From positions 1 through 35,191 of IMG/VR virus record IMGVR_UViG_3300025010_000155: 35,191 nt of DNA; one strand, written 5' to 3'. The notes beneath the pieces are model-generated. The model saw only the letters and a program-made list of their open reading frames with translations. It did no database searches and was not told the DNA's origin. This stretch comes from a virus. Shown here piece by piece: positions 1-5,754 of the stretch. Each line of letters starts with the position of its first letter. Within the stretch, counting starts at the first letter, position 1. The translations under genes were made by a program, and so were the position numbers.

Positions 1-29
1 AAAAAGGGGGTGTGTATTTTTACTATTTT

Positions 30-200
30 GGGACAAAAAAGGCCTAAAAATGGTCTAAAGCCGCATGATACCTGCATTTATTTTGGGACAAAGTTGGGAC
101 AGAATTTTGTGTGAAAAACAGACACAATTCAATTTATGCCCGTATTTACTGACTTTATCGTGGGACAAAGTTGGGACAAATTTGGGACAAATCTGGGACA
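30..200. repeat. Helically phased GGGACA repeat array
   Basis: Seven copies of GGGACA, most within TTGGGACAAA, start at 30, 85, 96, 162, 173, 184 and 195. Every start is in the same 11-bp phase: intervals are 55, 11, 66, 11, 11 and 11. An eighth copy at 282 is one base out of phase and lies in the palindrome. Sites on one DNA face suggest cooperative protein binding, as at an origin or an operator array. The function is inferred; the spacing is read directly. Confidence 0.85.
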
Positions 201-272
201 AAAATTGATTTTTTGTCTCACCTAATTATTACCAAATTTAATATATTCACATAAGTATGCTGTTTAATCAAA

Positions 273-314
273 ATTAAGTTTGGGACAAGTTTTAAAACTT
301 GTCCCAAACTTAAT
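273..314. repeat. 42-bp perfect palindrome containing GGGACA
   Basis: The stretch is its own reverse complement over 42 bp, centred between 293 and 294. Each arm contains TTTGGGACAAGTTTT, so two GGGACA sites face each other. There is no loop and no T-run, so a dimeric protein site or cruciform is more likely than a terminator. Confidence 0.9.
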
Positions 315-331
315 CCCAGACTTAATCCCAG
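308..331. repeat. Direct repeat ACTTAATCCCAG x2
   Basis: Two adjacent 12-nt copies follow the palindrome. TAATCCCAG is a degenerate form of the inverted TTGTCCCAAA half-site, so these may be weaker sites for the same binding protein. Confidence 0.6.
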
Positions 332-343
332 CTTAAAATCCAG

Positions 344-372
344 CAGACAAACACTATATCCAATGGTATATG
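344..372 (+). promoter_or_regulatory. Cassette promoter, CAGACA-N17-TATATG
   Basis: CAGACA (344-349) lies 17 bp before TATATG (367-372), itself preceded by TGG. It heads the 404 gene and matches the other left-end cassette promoters. The last -10 base is G, not the T expected for sigma-A. Confidence 0.7.
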
Positions 373-403
373 TAATATATAAACTAAAAGGAGGAGAATT
401 ATA

Positions 404-622
404 ATGATAAGAGGATTAGCAAAATTAGCAGCAAGAACAGTAATAGCAGTTGGAGTAGTAGAATTAGTAACAATAGGAACACCGAAAGCAGTGAAATATT
501 TAAAAGAAGGAAATTTACCCAATAAGGTGAGAACAACAGTTGGGGATGTTGTAGAGACATACACAAGTATAAGAAACAAACGGCAAGAGCAAGAAGTAGA
601 GAACTTAGTTAAAGAAGACTAA
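404..622 (+). CDS. Small cassette protein, hydrophobic N-terminus
   Basis: A 72-residue protein of unknown function. AAAGGAGGAG lies at good spacing before the ATG. The first half is hydrophobic and Ala/Val-rich (LAARTVIAVGVVELV), possibly one membrane segment or an amphipathic helix; the second half is charged and helical, ending EVENLVKED. It is the first member of the left cassette array, with its own promoter and a GCAA-loop terminator. Almost all codons end in A (GCA, GTA, ATA, AGA, TTA), unlike the leftward virion genes. It has one LAKLA, the only clear hydrophobic-x-K-x-A match found in the rightward genes. Confidence 0.8.
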   Translation: MIRGLAKLAARTVIAVGVVELVTIGTPKAVKYLKEGNLPNKVRTTVGDVVETYTSIRNKRQEQEVENLVKED

Positions 623-632
623 AGTATTACAT

Positions 633-653
633 TACCCGCAAGGGTATTTTTTT
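633..653 (+). terminator. Minimal terminator TACCC-GCAA-GGGTA-T7
   Basis: A 5-bp stem closed by a GCAA tetraloop is followed directly by seven T. The same design recurs after the other cassettes. Confidence 0.8.
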
Positions 654-655
654 AT

Positions 656-684
656 CGGACAGACTAACCTTTTAGTGGTATATG
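656..684 (+). promoter_or_regulatory. Cassette promoter without an ORF, CGGACA-N17-TATATG
   Basis: CGGACA (656-661), 17-bp spacer, TGG-TATATG (679-684). It matches its neighbours, but no ribosome-binding site or ORF follows; a hairpin terminator does. Confidence 0.75.
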
Positions 685-690
685 TAATGT

Positions 691-732
691 AGGAAGATAA
701 CATATAACTAACTAATATAGGTTATCTTTTTA
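691..732 (+). ncRNA. Candidate ~42-nt small RNA
   Basis: The predicted transcript from the 656-684 promoter starts near 691 and is almost entirely one hairpin. AAGATAAC (694-701) pairs with GTTATCTT (721-728), followed by TTT. All frames close at once and no ribosome-binding site is present. It occupies one slot in an otherwise protein-coding cassette array. An alternative is a cassette whose ORF was deleted. Confidence 0.5.
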
Positions 733-734
733 AT

Positions 735-762
735 GGGACAATTTTCATTTTAGTGGTATATG
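735..762 (+). promoter_or_regulatory. Cassette promoter, GGGACA-N16-TATATG
   Basis: GGGACA (735-740), identical to the phased array unit at 30-200, lies 16 bp before TATATG (757-762). It drives the 796 gene. Confidence 0.75.
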
Positions 763-795
763 TAATATATAAATAATAAAGGAGGAATAGAAATA

Positions 796-933
796 ATGGA
801 ATATTTAACAGTAACAAGTTTAGCAGTATTCGTGACAGGAATGTTAGTAGGAGCAGTAGTATTAAGACTAATGGATATAGCAGTAGAAAAAATACAGTTT
901 ACATTTATAGAAGAAGAGACTTACCCTGAATAA
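796..933 (+). CDS. 45-residue single-span membrane peptide
   Basis: The ATG sits after AAAGGAGG at normal spacing. Residues about 5-27 form one hydrophobic span (TSLAVFVTGMLVGAVVLRLM), followed by a short charged tail ending EEETYPE. It is a predicted small membrane protein of unknown role with strongly A-ending codons. The TAA stop lies inside the loop of its own weak terminator (TACC-CTGAATAA-GGTA then T6), so coding sequence and terminator overlap. A holin-like or host-takeover role is possible but unsupported. Confidence 0.7.
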   Translation: MEYLTVTSLAVFVTGMLVGAVVLRLMDIAVEKIQFTFIEEETYPE

Positions 934-944
934 GGTATTTTTTC
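923..944 (+). terminator. Weak terminator overlapping the 3' end of the 796 gene
   Basis: ACC(C) pairs with GGT(A) across a loop containing the stop codon, followed by TTTTTT. It is weaker than the GCAA-loop versions. Confidence 0.45.
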
Positions 945-945
945 C

Positions 946-974
946 CGGACAAATACCATATTTAATGGTATATG
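946..974 (+). promoter_or_regulatory. Cassette promoter, CGGACA-N17-TATATG
   Basis: CGGACA 946-951, TATATG 969-974, preceded by TGG. It drives the 1010 gene. Confidence 0.75.
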
Positions 975-1009
975 TAATGTAATAAAATAAACAAGGAGGC
1001 ACAACACAA

Positions 1010-1132
1010 ATGAATATATTTACAGCAAGTAATATAACAGCAGCAGTAATAGCAGCAGTAGTAGCAGTAGCAATAGACCCTATCATAGGATTAGTAGGAG
1101 GAATTGGAGCAAAGATATTTATAAAGGATTAA
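1010..1132 (+). CDS. 40-residue hydrophobic peptide with glycine zipper
   Basis: AAGGAGG precedes the ATG by about 11 bases. The peptide is mostly Ala/Val/Ile (ITAAVIAAVVAVAI), then GLVGGIGAKIFIKD, a short glycine-zipper stretch with a basic end. It is a predicted membrane peptide. It has its own promoter and a GCAA-loop terminator, and GCA/GTA/ATA codons dominate. Function unknown; small phage membrane proteins that disturb the host envelope are one possibility. Confidence 0.7.
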   Translation: MNIFTASNITAAVIAAVVAVAIDPIIGLVGGIGAKIFIKD

Positions 1133-1141
1133 ATAAAAATC

Positions 1142-1161
1142 TACCCGCAAGGGTATTTTTT
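1142..1161 (+). terminator. Minimal terminator TACCC-GCAA-GGGTA-T6
   Basis: Same 5-bp stem and GCAA loop as at 633, followed by six T. Confidence 0.8.
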
Positions 1162-1163
1162 CT

Positions 1164-1192
1164 CGGACAAAGGTTATTTTAGTTGGTATATG
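1164..1192 (+). promoter_or_regulatory. Cassette promoter, CGGACA-N17-TATATG
   Basis: CGGACA 1164-1169, TATATG 1187-1192. It drives the 1225 gene; the upstream terminator ends only two bases before the -35 element. Confidence 0.75.
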
Positions 1193-1224
1193 TAATATAT
1201 AGAATAAAAAGGAGGAATTACATA

Positions 1225-1407
1225 ATGGCAGAAACAATAGGAGAAATACAAGAAAGCGCAGCACAAGCAGCAAGAGAAGAACTATTTGAACAACAGCAAG
1301 AAAGAATGGTAGTAGCAATGGAAAGAATGGCAGCAGCTTTAGAGAATCAAACAGCAAGGGCAGAAGAAATGCTTGGAAAATTTGAAGAACTAATAAAATT
1401 AGCGTAA
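1225..1407 (+). CDS. Small coiled-coil protein
   Basis: A 60-residue protein. The ATG at 1225 is chosen over an upstream GTG at 1183 because AAAGGAGG lies just before it and the longer version would include the promoter. The sequence is almost wholly charged and helical (EIQESAAQAAREELFEQQQE, then heptad-like Leu/Met positions), a likely dimeric or trimeric coiled coil. No membrane span or enzymatic motif is seen. Codons are strongly A-ending, as in the other cassettes. Function unknown. Confidence 0.75.
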   Translation: MAETIGEIQESAAQAAREELFEQQQERMVVAMERMAAALENQTARAEEMLGKFEELIKLA

Positions 1408-1418
1408 TGATTAAAATC

Positions 1419-1438
1419 TACCCGCAAGGGTATTTTTT
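1419..1438 (+). terminator. Minimal terminator TACCC-GCAA-GGGTA-T6
   Basis: Third copy of the GCAA-loop terminator. The next promoter's CGGACA begins at 1441. Confidence 0.8.
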
Positions 1439-1440
1439 CT

Positions 1441-1468
1441 CGGACAATATATTTTTTAATGGTATATG
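1441..1468 (+). promoter_or_regulatory. Cassette promoter, CGGACA-N16-TATATG
   Basis: CGGACA 1441-1446, TATATG 1463-1468. It drives the 1502 gene. Confidence 0.75.
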
Positions 1469-1501
1469 TAATATATAACGTAGAGGAGGAGAAATAATAT
1501 A

Positions 1502-1774
1502 ATGGCAATAGTAGTAAATAGAAGCGGGTTTTTAGTAAACAACGTAACACCAGTTAGAGAATTAAGTCTTATGGGAATTGAATTAGTAAATAAAGCAATT
1601 AACCTGTTAGAGGTAAGAGATAAATACAACACATACATTTGTAATAAAGTGTATGAGGCAGCAATAACTAACGAAGGAGTAGTAGTTAGTAAACAAAGAA
1701 TAAAAGTATTAGAATTCTGGGTATTAAACCAGGAGAGAAGATTAATTGACACCGCAAAGGTATTAATCGCATAA
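1502..1774 (+). CDS. Last protein of left cassette array, unknown
   Basis: A 90-residue soluble protein beginning MAIVVNRSGFLVNN after a GGAGGAG site. It is mixed alpha/beta in appearance, with charged helical stretches (ELVNKAINLLEVRDKY; FWVLNQERRLIDTAKVL). No known domain is recognised. It has its own promoter and ends at a hairpin shared with the convergent portal gene. Codons are less extreme than in the 1010 gene but still favour A-ending forms. Confidence 0.75.
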   Translation: MAIVVNRSGFLVNNVTPVRELSLMGIELVNKAINLLEVRDKYNTYICNKVYEAAITNEGVVVSKQRIKVLEFWVLNQERRLIDTAKVLIA

Positions 1775-1780
1775 AAAATA

Positions 1781-1802
1781 AGCGTCATAGACGCTATATT
1801 TT
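1781..1802. terminator. Bidirectional terminator between convergent genes
   Basis: AGCGTC-ATA-GACGCT (1781-1795) has T-rich sequence on the right and A-rich sequence on the left. It can end both the 1502 gene and the leftward portal operon. Confidence 0.7.
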
Positions 1803-3932
1803 TTATATTAGTGTTTGACGACGAGGAGGGTTCTTTGTAGGATTTGGCATTGCCGCATTTTGTGCCCCAAATGCATTAGCCTGATTAGCTCTCTCCCCCG
1901 TCTTATTTTTTAGAAACTCTAACTTCTCTATTTCGGACATATTACCAGCCTTTATTACAAAAGAACTACTGCCCGCGATAGTGCCTGGATTAGAGGAACC
2001 TTCCTTGTTAAGTCTGTCTAAAATATGGGCCTTTAGGTGGTCCGGCAAGTAAGATAATACTTCCATTTGAGCTTCCTCTGTAAGGTGCGCTAGTTTATTT
2101 ATAATAGCTTGTGTCTGCGTTTCCATTGCTGGCGTCACTTGATACCTTACTAATTCCTGTGGGAGCCCCGGAACTATATCATATATGCTCCTATGGGCGG
2201 TAGCTTCTTTATTTAGAGCTTCAGCATAAGGGAAAGCTACTTTCTTAACGTCTTTTTTTTCTTTATTTACAGGCGCCCCATGCTTTTTCTCCGCCTTAGC
2301 CTGCCCGTCTGCCTTACCCTCCTCTTTAGCAGAGGCTAAGTTTTTCTGATGCTCTACTTCACCTTTTTGTTCTTCTTTCTGTGCTTTCTGTTGTTCCTCT
2401 TGCTCTGGGTTACCAAATTGTGCCTGTTGTTGTATTTGAAACTGCATTTGCTGTTGTTGCAACATAAACTGAGTTTCCATTTGGTAAAACTGCATACGGC
2501 GCTCTCTATCCATACGTTCAAATATTTCCACTTCAATTTGAACCTTCATCTTATCAGGGTCCATACCCATCATATTATACATATATTCGTCAGATACTTT
2601 ATTCGCAGCATTTAGATTAATAACCAGTTGTTTCTGTTGTATGTCGTCCTGCATTTTCAAATCAGCTAATTTAGCAGTTATTAAAAAGCTGTTGTCTTGT
2701 GGGCCACGCCATTCTCCCCTTGCCTCCGCCATTCTCTTTATAAGAAAGTTATTCTGAAAATCAACGAGAAGCAGACGATAATTTATAAATTGATTCTCTA
2801 ATGTACGAAGAGAAATAGAAGCCGCCGAGTAACTAACCCCGCCAAAAATAAATTCTCTGGGGACACCCATACCTGCTAAAATCTCTGCTTGTAATTGATC
2901 TATTTCTGGTGTTAGCATTAAGGCTCTTCCCTGACCGCCCAGGTTTATTACGTTGACAGGAACAGGCGAGACTACTTTATAATTGGGGTCTTTAGTAGCC
3001 TGCTCTAGTTGCCTAGCAAAGTCACTAGCCACATTGCTCCAGTTAGCCATGGGGTCTACCCTTTCTGTCGGGTCCAGGTAGTAAACCCTAAAGGGGACTA
3101 TATGCTCCCGTGCAATGGCCTCCTGAGCCTGTCTGAGGAGGTTCCTATAAGCAAGTTGTTTCATAACATTCAGGATAATAGGTGTGCCCCAAACTGAGCC
3201 GTCTCCTGACTCACCTTCGCGGGAGAAATGGTACACATTCTTGCTATTTAAAATAACAGTTTTATTTTCCTTAACTGCCTTTTTAATAGTCTCAGGAATG
3301 GCATCGAATTTTTCCTTTGGTTTCTTTTCTCTGCAAATCCTTCTTATCTTGTGGGGAACTTCCCACTTGTATGTTTTTTCCTGTGTAAGCGGGTCTATAT
3401 CTATAGTCATCTTACTAGGGTCTAGCCTAAAAATATGCTTCCACCTTATATCCGGTATACTAGGGTCTTCTGAGAAATCCGCAAACTCCCCAAATATAAA
3501 GCAGTTACCGTATAGCCAGTAATCTATACCTATTTTTACTAACTCGCCGTGTACTTTCATATCCTCAAAATTCTGTTTATACATTTCCAAAGTTGGCGAA
3601 TCCTGCTTAGGGTCCCAACCTCCTGGCAGTGACTGCATATCTTCCAATATTACATCAGTTACGGGAAACCTAGCTAATGCATTTACCGCCCCACCAATTA
3701 AACTATCAAACTTATAAAAGTATCTGCACCATTTAAATATCTCTATCATTGTACGAGGTATTTGATAATCGGATAAATTTAAATAAGGTGAAGGATAAGG
3801 GTCTTGGTCCCGCATCATAAAGGATGCTGTCTTAGATAATCCGGCTAACGCCGAGCCCTTAGCCTCTTTTAGTATTTTATTCTTCTCCACTTCCCAGCTG
3901 GAAGATGAAGGAAGATATATGCTGCTACTCAT
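1803..3932 (-). CDS. Portal protein
   Basis: A 709-residue protein with the features of a phage portal, the dodecameric ring through which DNA is packaged and ejected. N-terminal to middle segments such as FDSLIGGAVNALARFPVTDV, and the later GVPREFIFGGVSYSAASISL followed by FINYRLLLVDFQNNFLIKRM, are portal-like (wing, stem and clip region). The C-terminal third is Gln/Lys-rich low complexity (MQFQIQQQAQ and following), then a conserved-looking end. Three hydrophobic-x-K-x-A motifs occur (LSKTA, VKKVA, LNKEA). It is the last gene of a leftward operon starting at 8256. The portal lies far from the terminase gene here. Assignment is by recognition of the segments, not alignment. Confidence 0.8.
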   Translation of the reverse strand: MSSSIYLPSSSSWEVEKNKILKEAKGSALAGLSKTASFMMRDQDPYPSPYLNLSDYQIPRTMIEIFKWCRYFYKFDSLIGGAVNALARFPVTDVILEDMQSLPGGWDPKQDSPTLEMYKQNFEDMKVHGELVKIGIDYWLYGNCFIFGEFADFSEDPSIPDIRWKHIFRLDPSKMTIDIDPLTQEKTYKWEVPHKIRRICREKKPKEKFDAIPETIKKAVKENKTVILNSKNVYHFSREGESGDGSVWGTPIILNVMKQLAYRNLLRQAQEAIAREHIVPFRVYYLDPTERVDPMANWSNVASDFARQLEQATKDPNYKVVSPVPVNVINLGGQGRALMLTPEIDQLQAEILAGMGVPREFIFGGVSYSAASISLRTLENQFINYRLLLVDFQNNFLIKRMAEARGEWRGPQDNSFLITAKLADLKMQDDIQQKQLVINLNAANKVSDEYMYNMMGMDPDKMKVQIEVEIFERMDRERRMQFYQMETQFMLQQQQMQFQIQQQAQFGNPEQEEQQKAQKEEQKGEVEHQKNLASAKEEGKADGQAKAEKKHGAPVNKEKKDVKKVAFPYAEALNKEATAHRSIYDIVPGLPQELVRYQVTPAMETQTQAIINKLAHLTEEAQMEVLSYLPDHLKAHILDRLNKEGSSNPGTIAGSSSFVIKAGNMSEIEKLEFLKNKTGERANQANAFGAQNAAMPNPTKNPPRRQTLI

Positions 3933-3949
3933 ATTACTTCTCCCTCTTT

Positions 3950-4819
3950 CTAATCATACAGTCCTTGGTTTTTAAAGTAAATAGACCTAAGTCCTTGTGG
4001 CCTCATTTTATGTATGCCTTCGTTTCCATATACAGGGTCGTAAATAACATGGTTGGAATTAGTATTTCCCATTATTGAATTCATATCGGAATGTTCTAAA
4101 CTTTTTAAGTCCTTGGGGTTTTTATTATACCCTATCATCCCTGAAGGGGTTGTTAACTGCCACCCTTTAGAGCCTATTCTCTGTGCTTCCTCGTTTTTAC
4201 TATACTTCTTAGCTCCACTAAAAGGGTGTGTATGAATACCTGCTACTTCGCTAAACCCGTCTCTGTAAGGACTTTCCGCACTTACTCTATTAGGGGTTCC
4301 TACGTTTATAGCCCCTACTCTGAAATCACCTTTTAGTGAATTTGTCATGTACTCGCTGTATAGGCTATTTTTGAACTCCGGGGATATTCCCTTACCTTTA
4401 AATAAGTTCATTGTTTCATGGTAGGCTTCTTCATTGCCTTTATTATCCCCCGTAAGATGTGTGTAGGGACTATTATATTTTAAAGAAGGAGCTTTACCTT
4501 CATACGACAACTTACCGTTTATTTTGTCTATATGAGTACCGATTTCAGTACTCATGCCTGTCTGTCGAGCGGAAGAATTCAGGGTCTGACGTAGATTGTT
4601 AGGCATCTTACCCATACCCTCTTTAGCAGAGGCTAATTCTCTTCCCTGCAGTACATTTCCCTGTCCGTCCCTCATGTTGCGTAACGCCCATTTCCAATTG
4701 CCTGCAGGTTGTAGTCCTACAGACTTGGCCATATTGCGTGCTTCGAGGGCGTTAAGAGCTATTTTAGTCAGCCTCTCTTCCGCCGCTAATTTACACCAAG
4801 GGTCTAACCCAATATTCAT
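3950..4819 (-). CDS. Virion-block protein with JAB-like HTHP motif (copy A)
   Basis: A 289-residue protein, paralogous to the 4849-5742 gene. Residues 1-114 are about 80% identical between the two, and the last ~35 residues (from VIYDP to the end) are nearly identical; the middle differs. The centre has HTHP at 196-199, then S, then TTPSG at 223-227. This order (HTHP...S...TPsG) resembles JAB/MPN-like domains found in polymorphic-toxin and DUF4329-type proteins, but the usual acidic ligand after the serine is not obvious, so zinc-peptidase activity is doubtful. It contains WCKLA and LTKIA. It sits directly upstream of the portal gene in the operon. Confidence 0.7.
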   Translation of the reverse strand: MNIGLDPWCKLAAEERLTKIALNALEARNMAKSVGLQPAGNWKWALRNMRDGQGNVLQGRELASAKEGMGKMPNNLRQTLNSSARQTGMSTEIGTHIDKINGKLSYEGKAPSLKYNSPYTHLTGDNKGNEEAYHETMNLFKGKGISPEFKNSLYSEYMTNSLKGDFRVGAINVGTPNRVSAESPYRDGFSEVAGIHTHPFSGAKKYSKNEEAQRIGSKGWQLTTPSGMIGYNKNPKDLKSLEHSDMNSIMGNTNSNHVIYDPVYGNEGIHKMRPQGLRSIYFKNQGLYD

Positions 4820-4848
4820 GAATAATAACCTCCCCTAACTAACGCTTC

Positions 4849-5742
4849 CTAGTTATACAAGCCTTGGTTTTTAAAGTAAATTGACCTGAGCCCTTGTGGT
4901 CTCATTTTATGTACCCCTTCGTTGCCGTGTATAGGGTCATATATAACCTCATGGGTAAGTTCAGGATAATTTCTAGTTATTCCACTCATATCACCTGTAG
5001 TAGAACTAGGCAGACCGCTCCAGTCTGGTATGCCGTTGTCTGTACGGCTAACGCCTTCTCCACCATTTAATTTGTTCTCCCTTAATTTTGTTATATTGTT
5101 CCTACGCTTTTCCGATAATTCCTGAGCAAAATTTAAAGAGCCTGAGGGAGTTGTTATTCTCCAGTCTTTATGTCCAGCTCTTTTAAACTCTGGTCTTTTA
5201 TTATTAATATCATTATTTTTAAATGCATGTGTGTGTACTCTAATATGATGCTCCCCTCCATCTTGAACCACATAAGGATAACCCTTAAATTCCCCTCCTA
5301 CACTAATGCCATCAGTGTAAAAATCATTTTTAAAAGGGTGCTTATTAATTGAGGACCCTGGTGGCTTTGGCAACGGCGAGTAGTCATAGTAGTTAGGTTC
5401 TTTTAAAGAAGGCGCTTTTTTAGTATACAGTAATTTACCCTCTACTTTATCTGCGTGTGTAGCAATTTCAGTTCTCCCTCCCATCTGTCTTGATGAGGAA
5501 TTGAGTGTTTGACGTAGATTGTTAGGCATCTTACCCAAACCTTCCTTAGCTGTAGCTAACTCTTTGCCCTGCAGTACATTTCCTCGTCCATCTCTTAAGC
5601 TACGCAGAGCCCACTTCCAATTTCCTGCTGGTTGTAGACCAACACTTTTAGCCATATTACGCGCATCTAACGCGTTAAGAGCTATTTTAGTCAGCCTCTC
5701 TTCCGCCGCTAATTTACACCAAGTATCTACTCCAATAATCAT
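4849..5742 (-). CDS. Virion-block protein with JAB-like HTHA motif (copy B)
   Basis: A 297-residue tandem paralogue of the 3950-4819 gene, with the same N-terminal ~114 residues and C-terminal tail but a replaced centre. That centre keeps HTHA at 170-173 and TTPSG at 197-201, so the JAB-like core is shared while surrounding sequence has diverged. GGAGGGG precedes the ATG. WCKLA and LTKIA are conserved. Two fixed ends around a variable middle suggest both proteins dock to the same virion site and present different cores. Function not known. Confidence 0.7.
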   Translation of the reverse strand: MIIGVDTWCKLAAEERLTKIALNALDARNMAKSVGLQPAGNWKWALRSLRDGRGNVLQGKELATAKEGLGKMPNNLRQTLNSSSRQMGGRTEIATHADKVEGKLLYTKKAPSLKEPNYYDYSPLPKPPGSSINKHPFKNDFYTDGISVGGEFKGYPYVVQDGGEHHIRVHTHAFKNNDINNKRPEFKRAGHKDWRITTPSGSLNFAQELSEKRRNNITKLRENKLNGGEGVSRTDNGIPDWSGLPSSTTGDMSGITRNYPELTHEVIYDPIHGNEGVHKMRPQGLRSIYFKNQGLYN

Positions 5743-5754
5743 AAATAACCCCTC

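Larger units (their letters stand above)
1..403. other. Gene-free control region (possible origin or operator)
   Basis: No ORF with a plausible ribosome-binding site lies here. The region holds the phased GGGACA array, a 42-bp palindrome containing the same sequence in both orientations, a 12-nt direct repeat ACTTAATCCCAG just right of the palindrome, and the promoter of the first cassette at its right edge. A replication origin, packaging site or regulatory operator would all fit; sequence alone does not decide. Confidence 0.6.

Noticed and set aside
30-200. CRISPR array
   Set aside because: The repeat core is only about 6-10 bp and the copies sit 11 bp apart, with no unique spacers of 25-40 bp and no cas genes. 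It is a binding-site array.
1183-1224. Extended N-terminus of the 1225 gene starting at 1183
   Set aside because: It would begin inside the promoter, and the strong RBS would then be within the coding region.
3950-4819. Active JAB-type zinc peptidase
   Set aside because: HTHP and TPSG are present, but the acidic ligand and catalytic glutamate expected of active JAB enzymes are not clear, so only a JAB-like fold is proposed.
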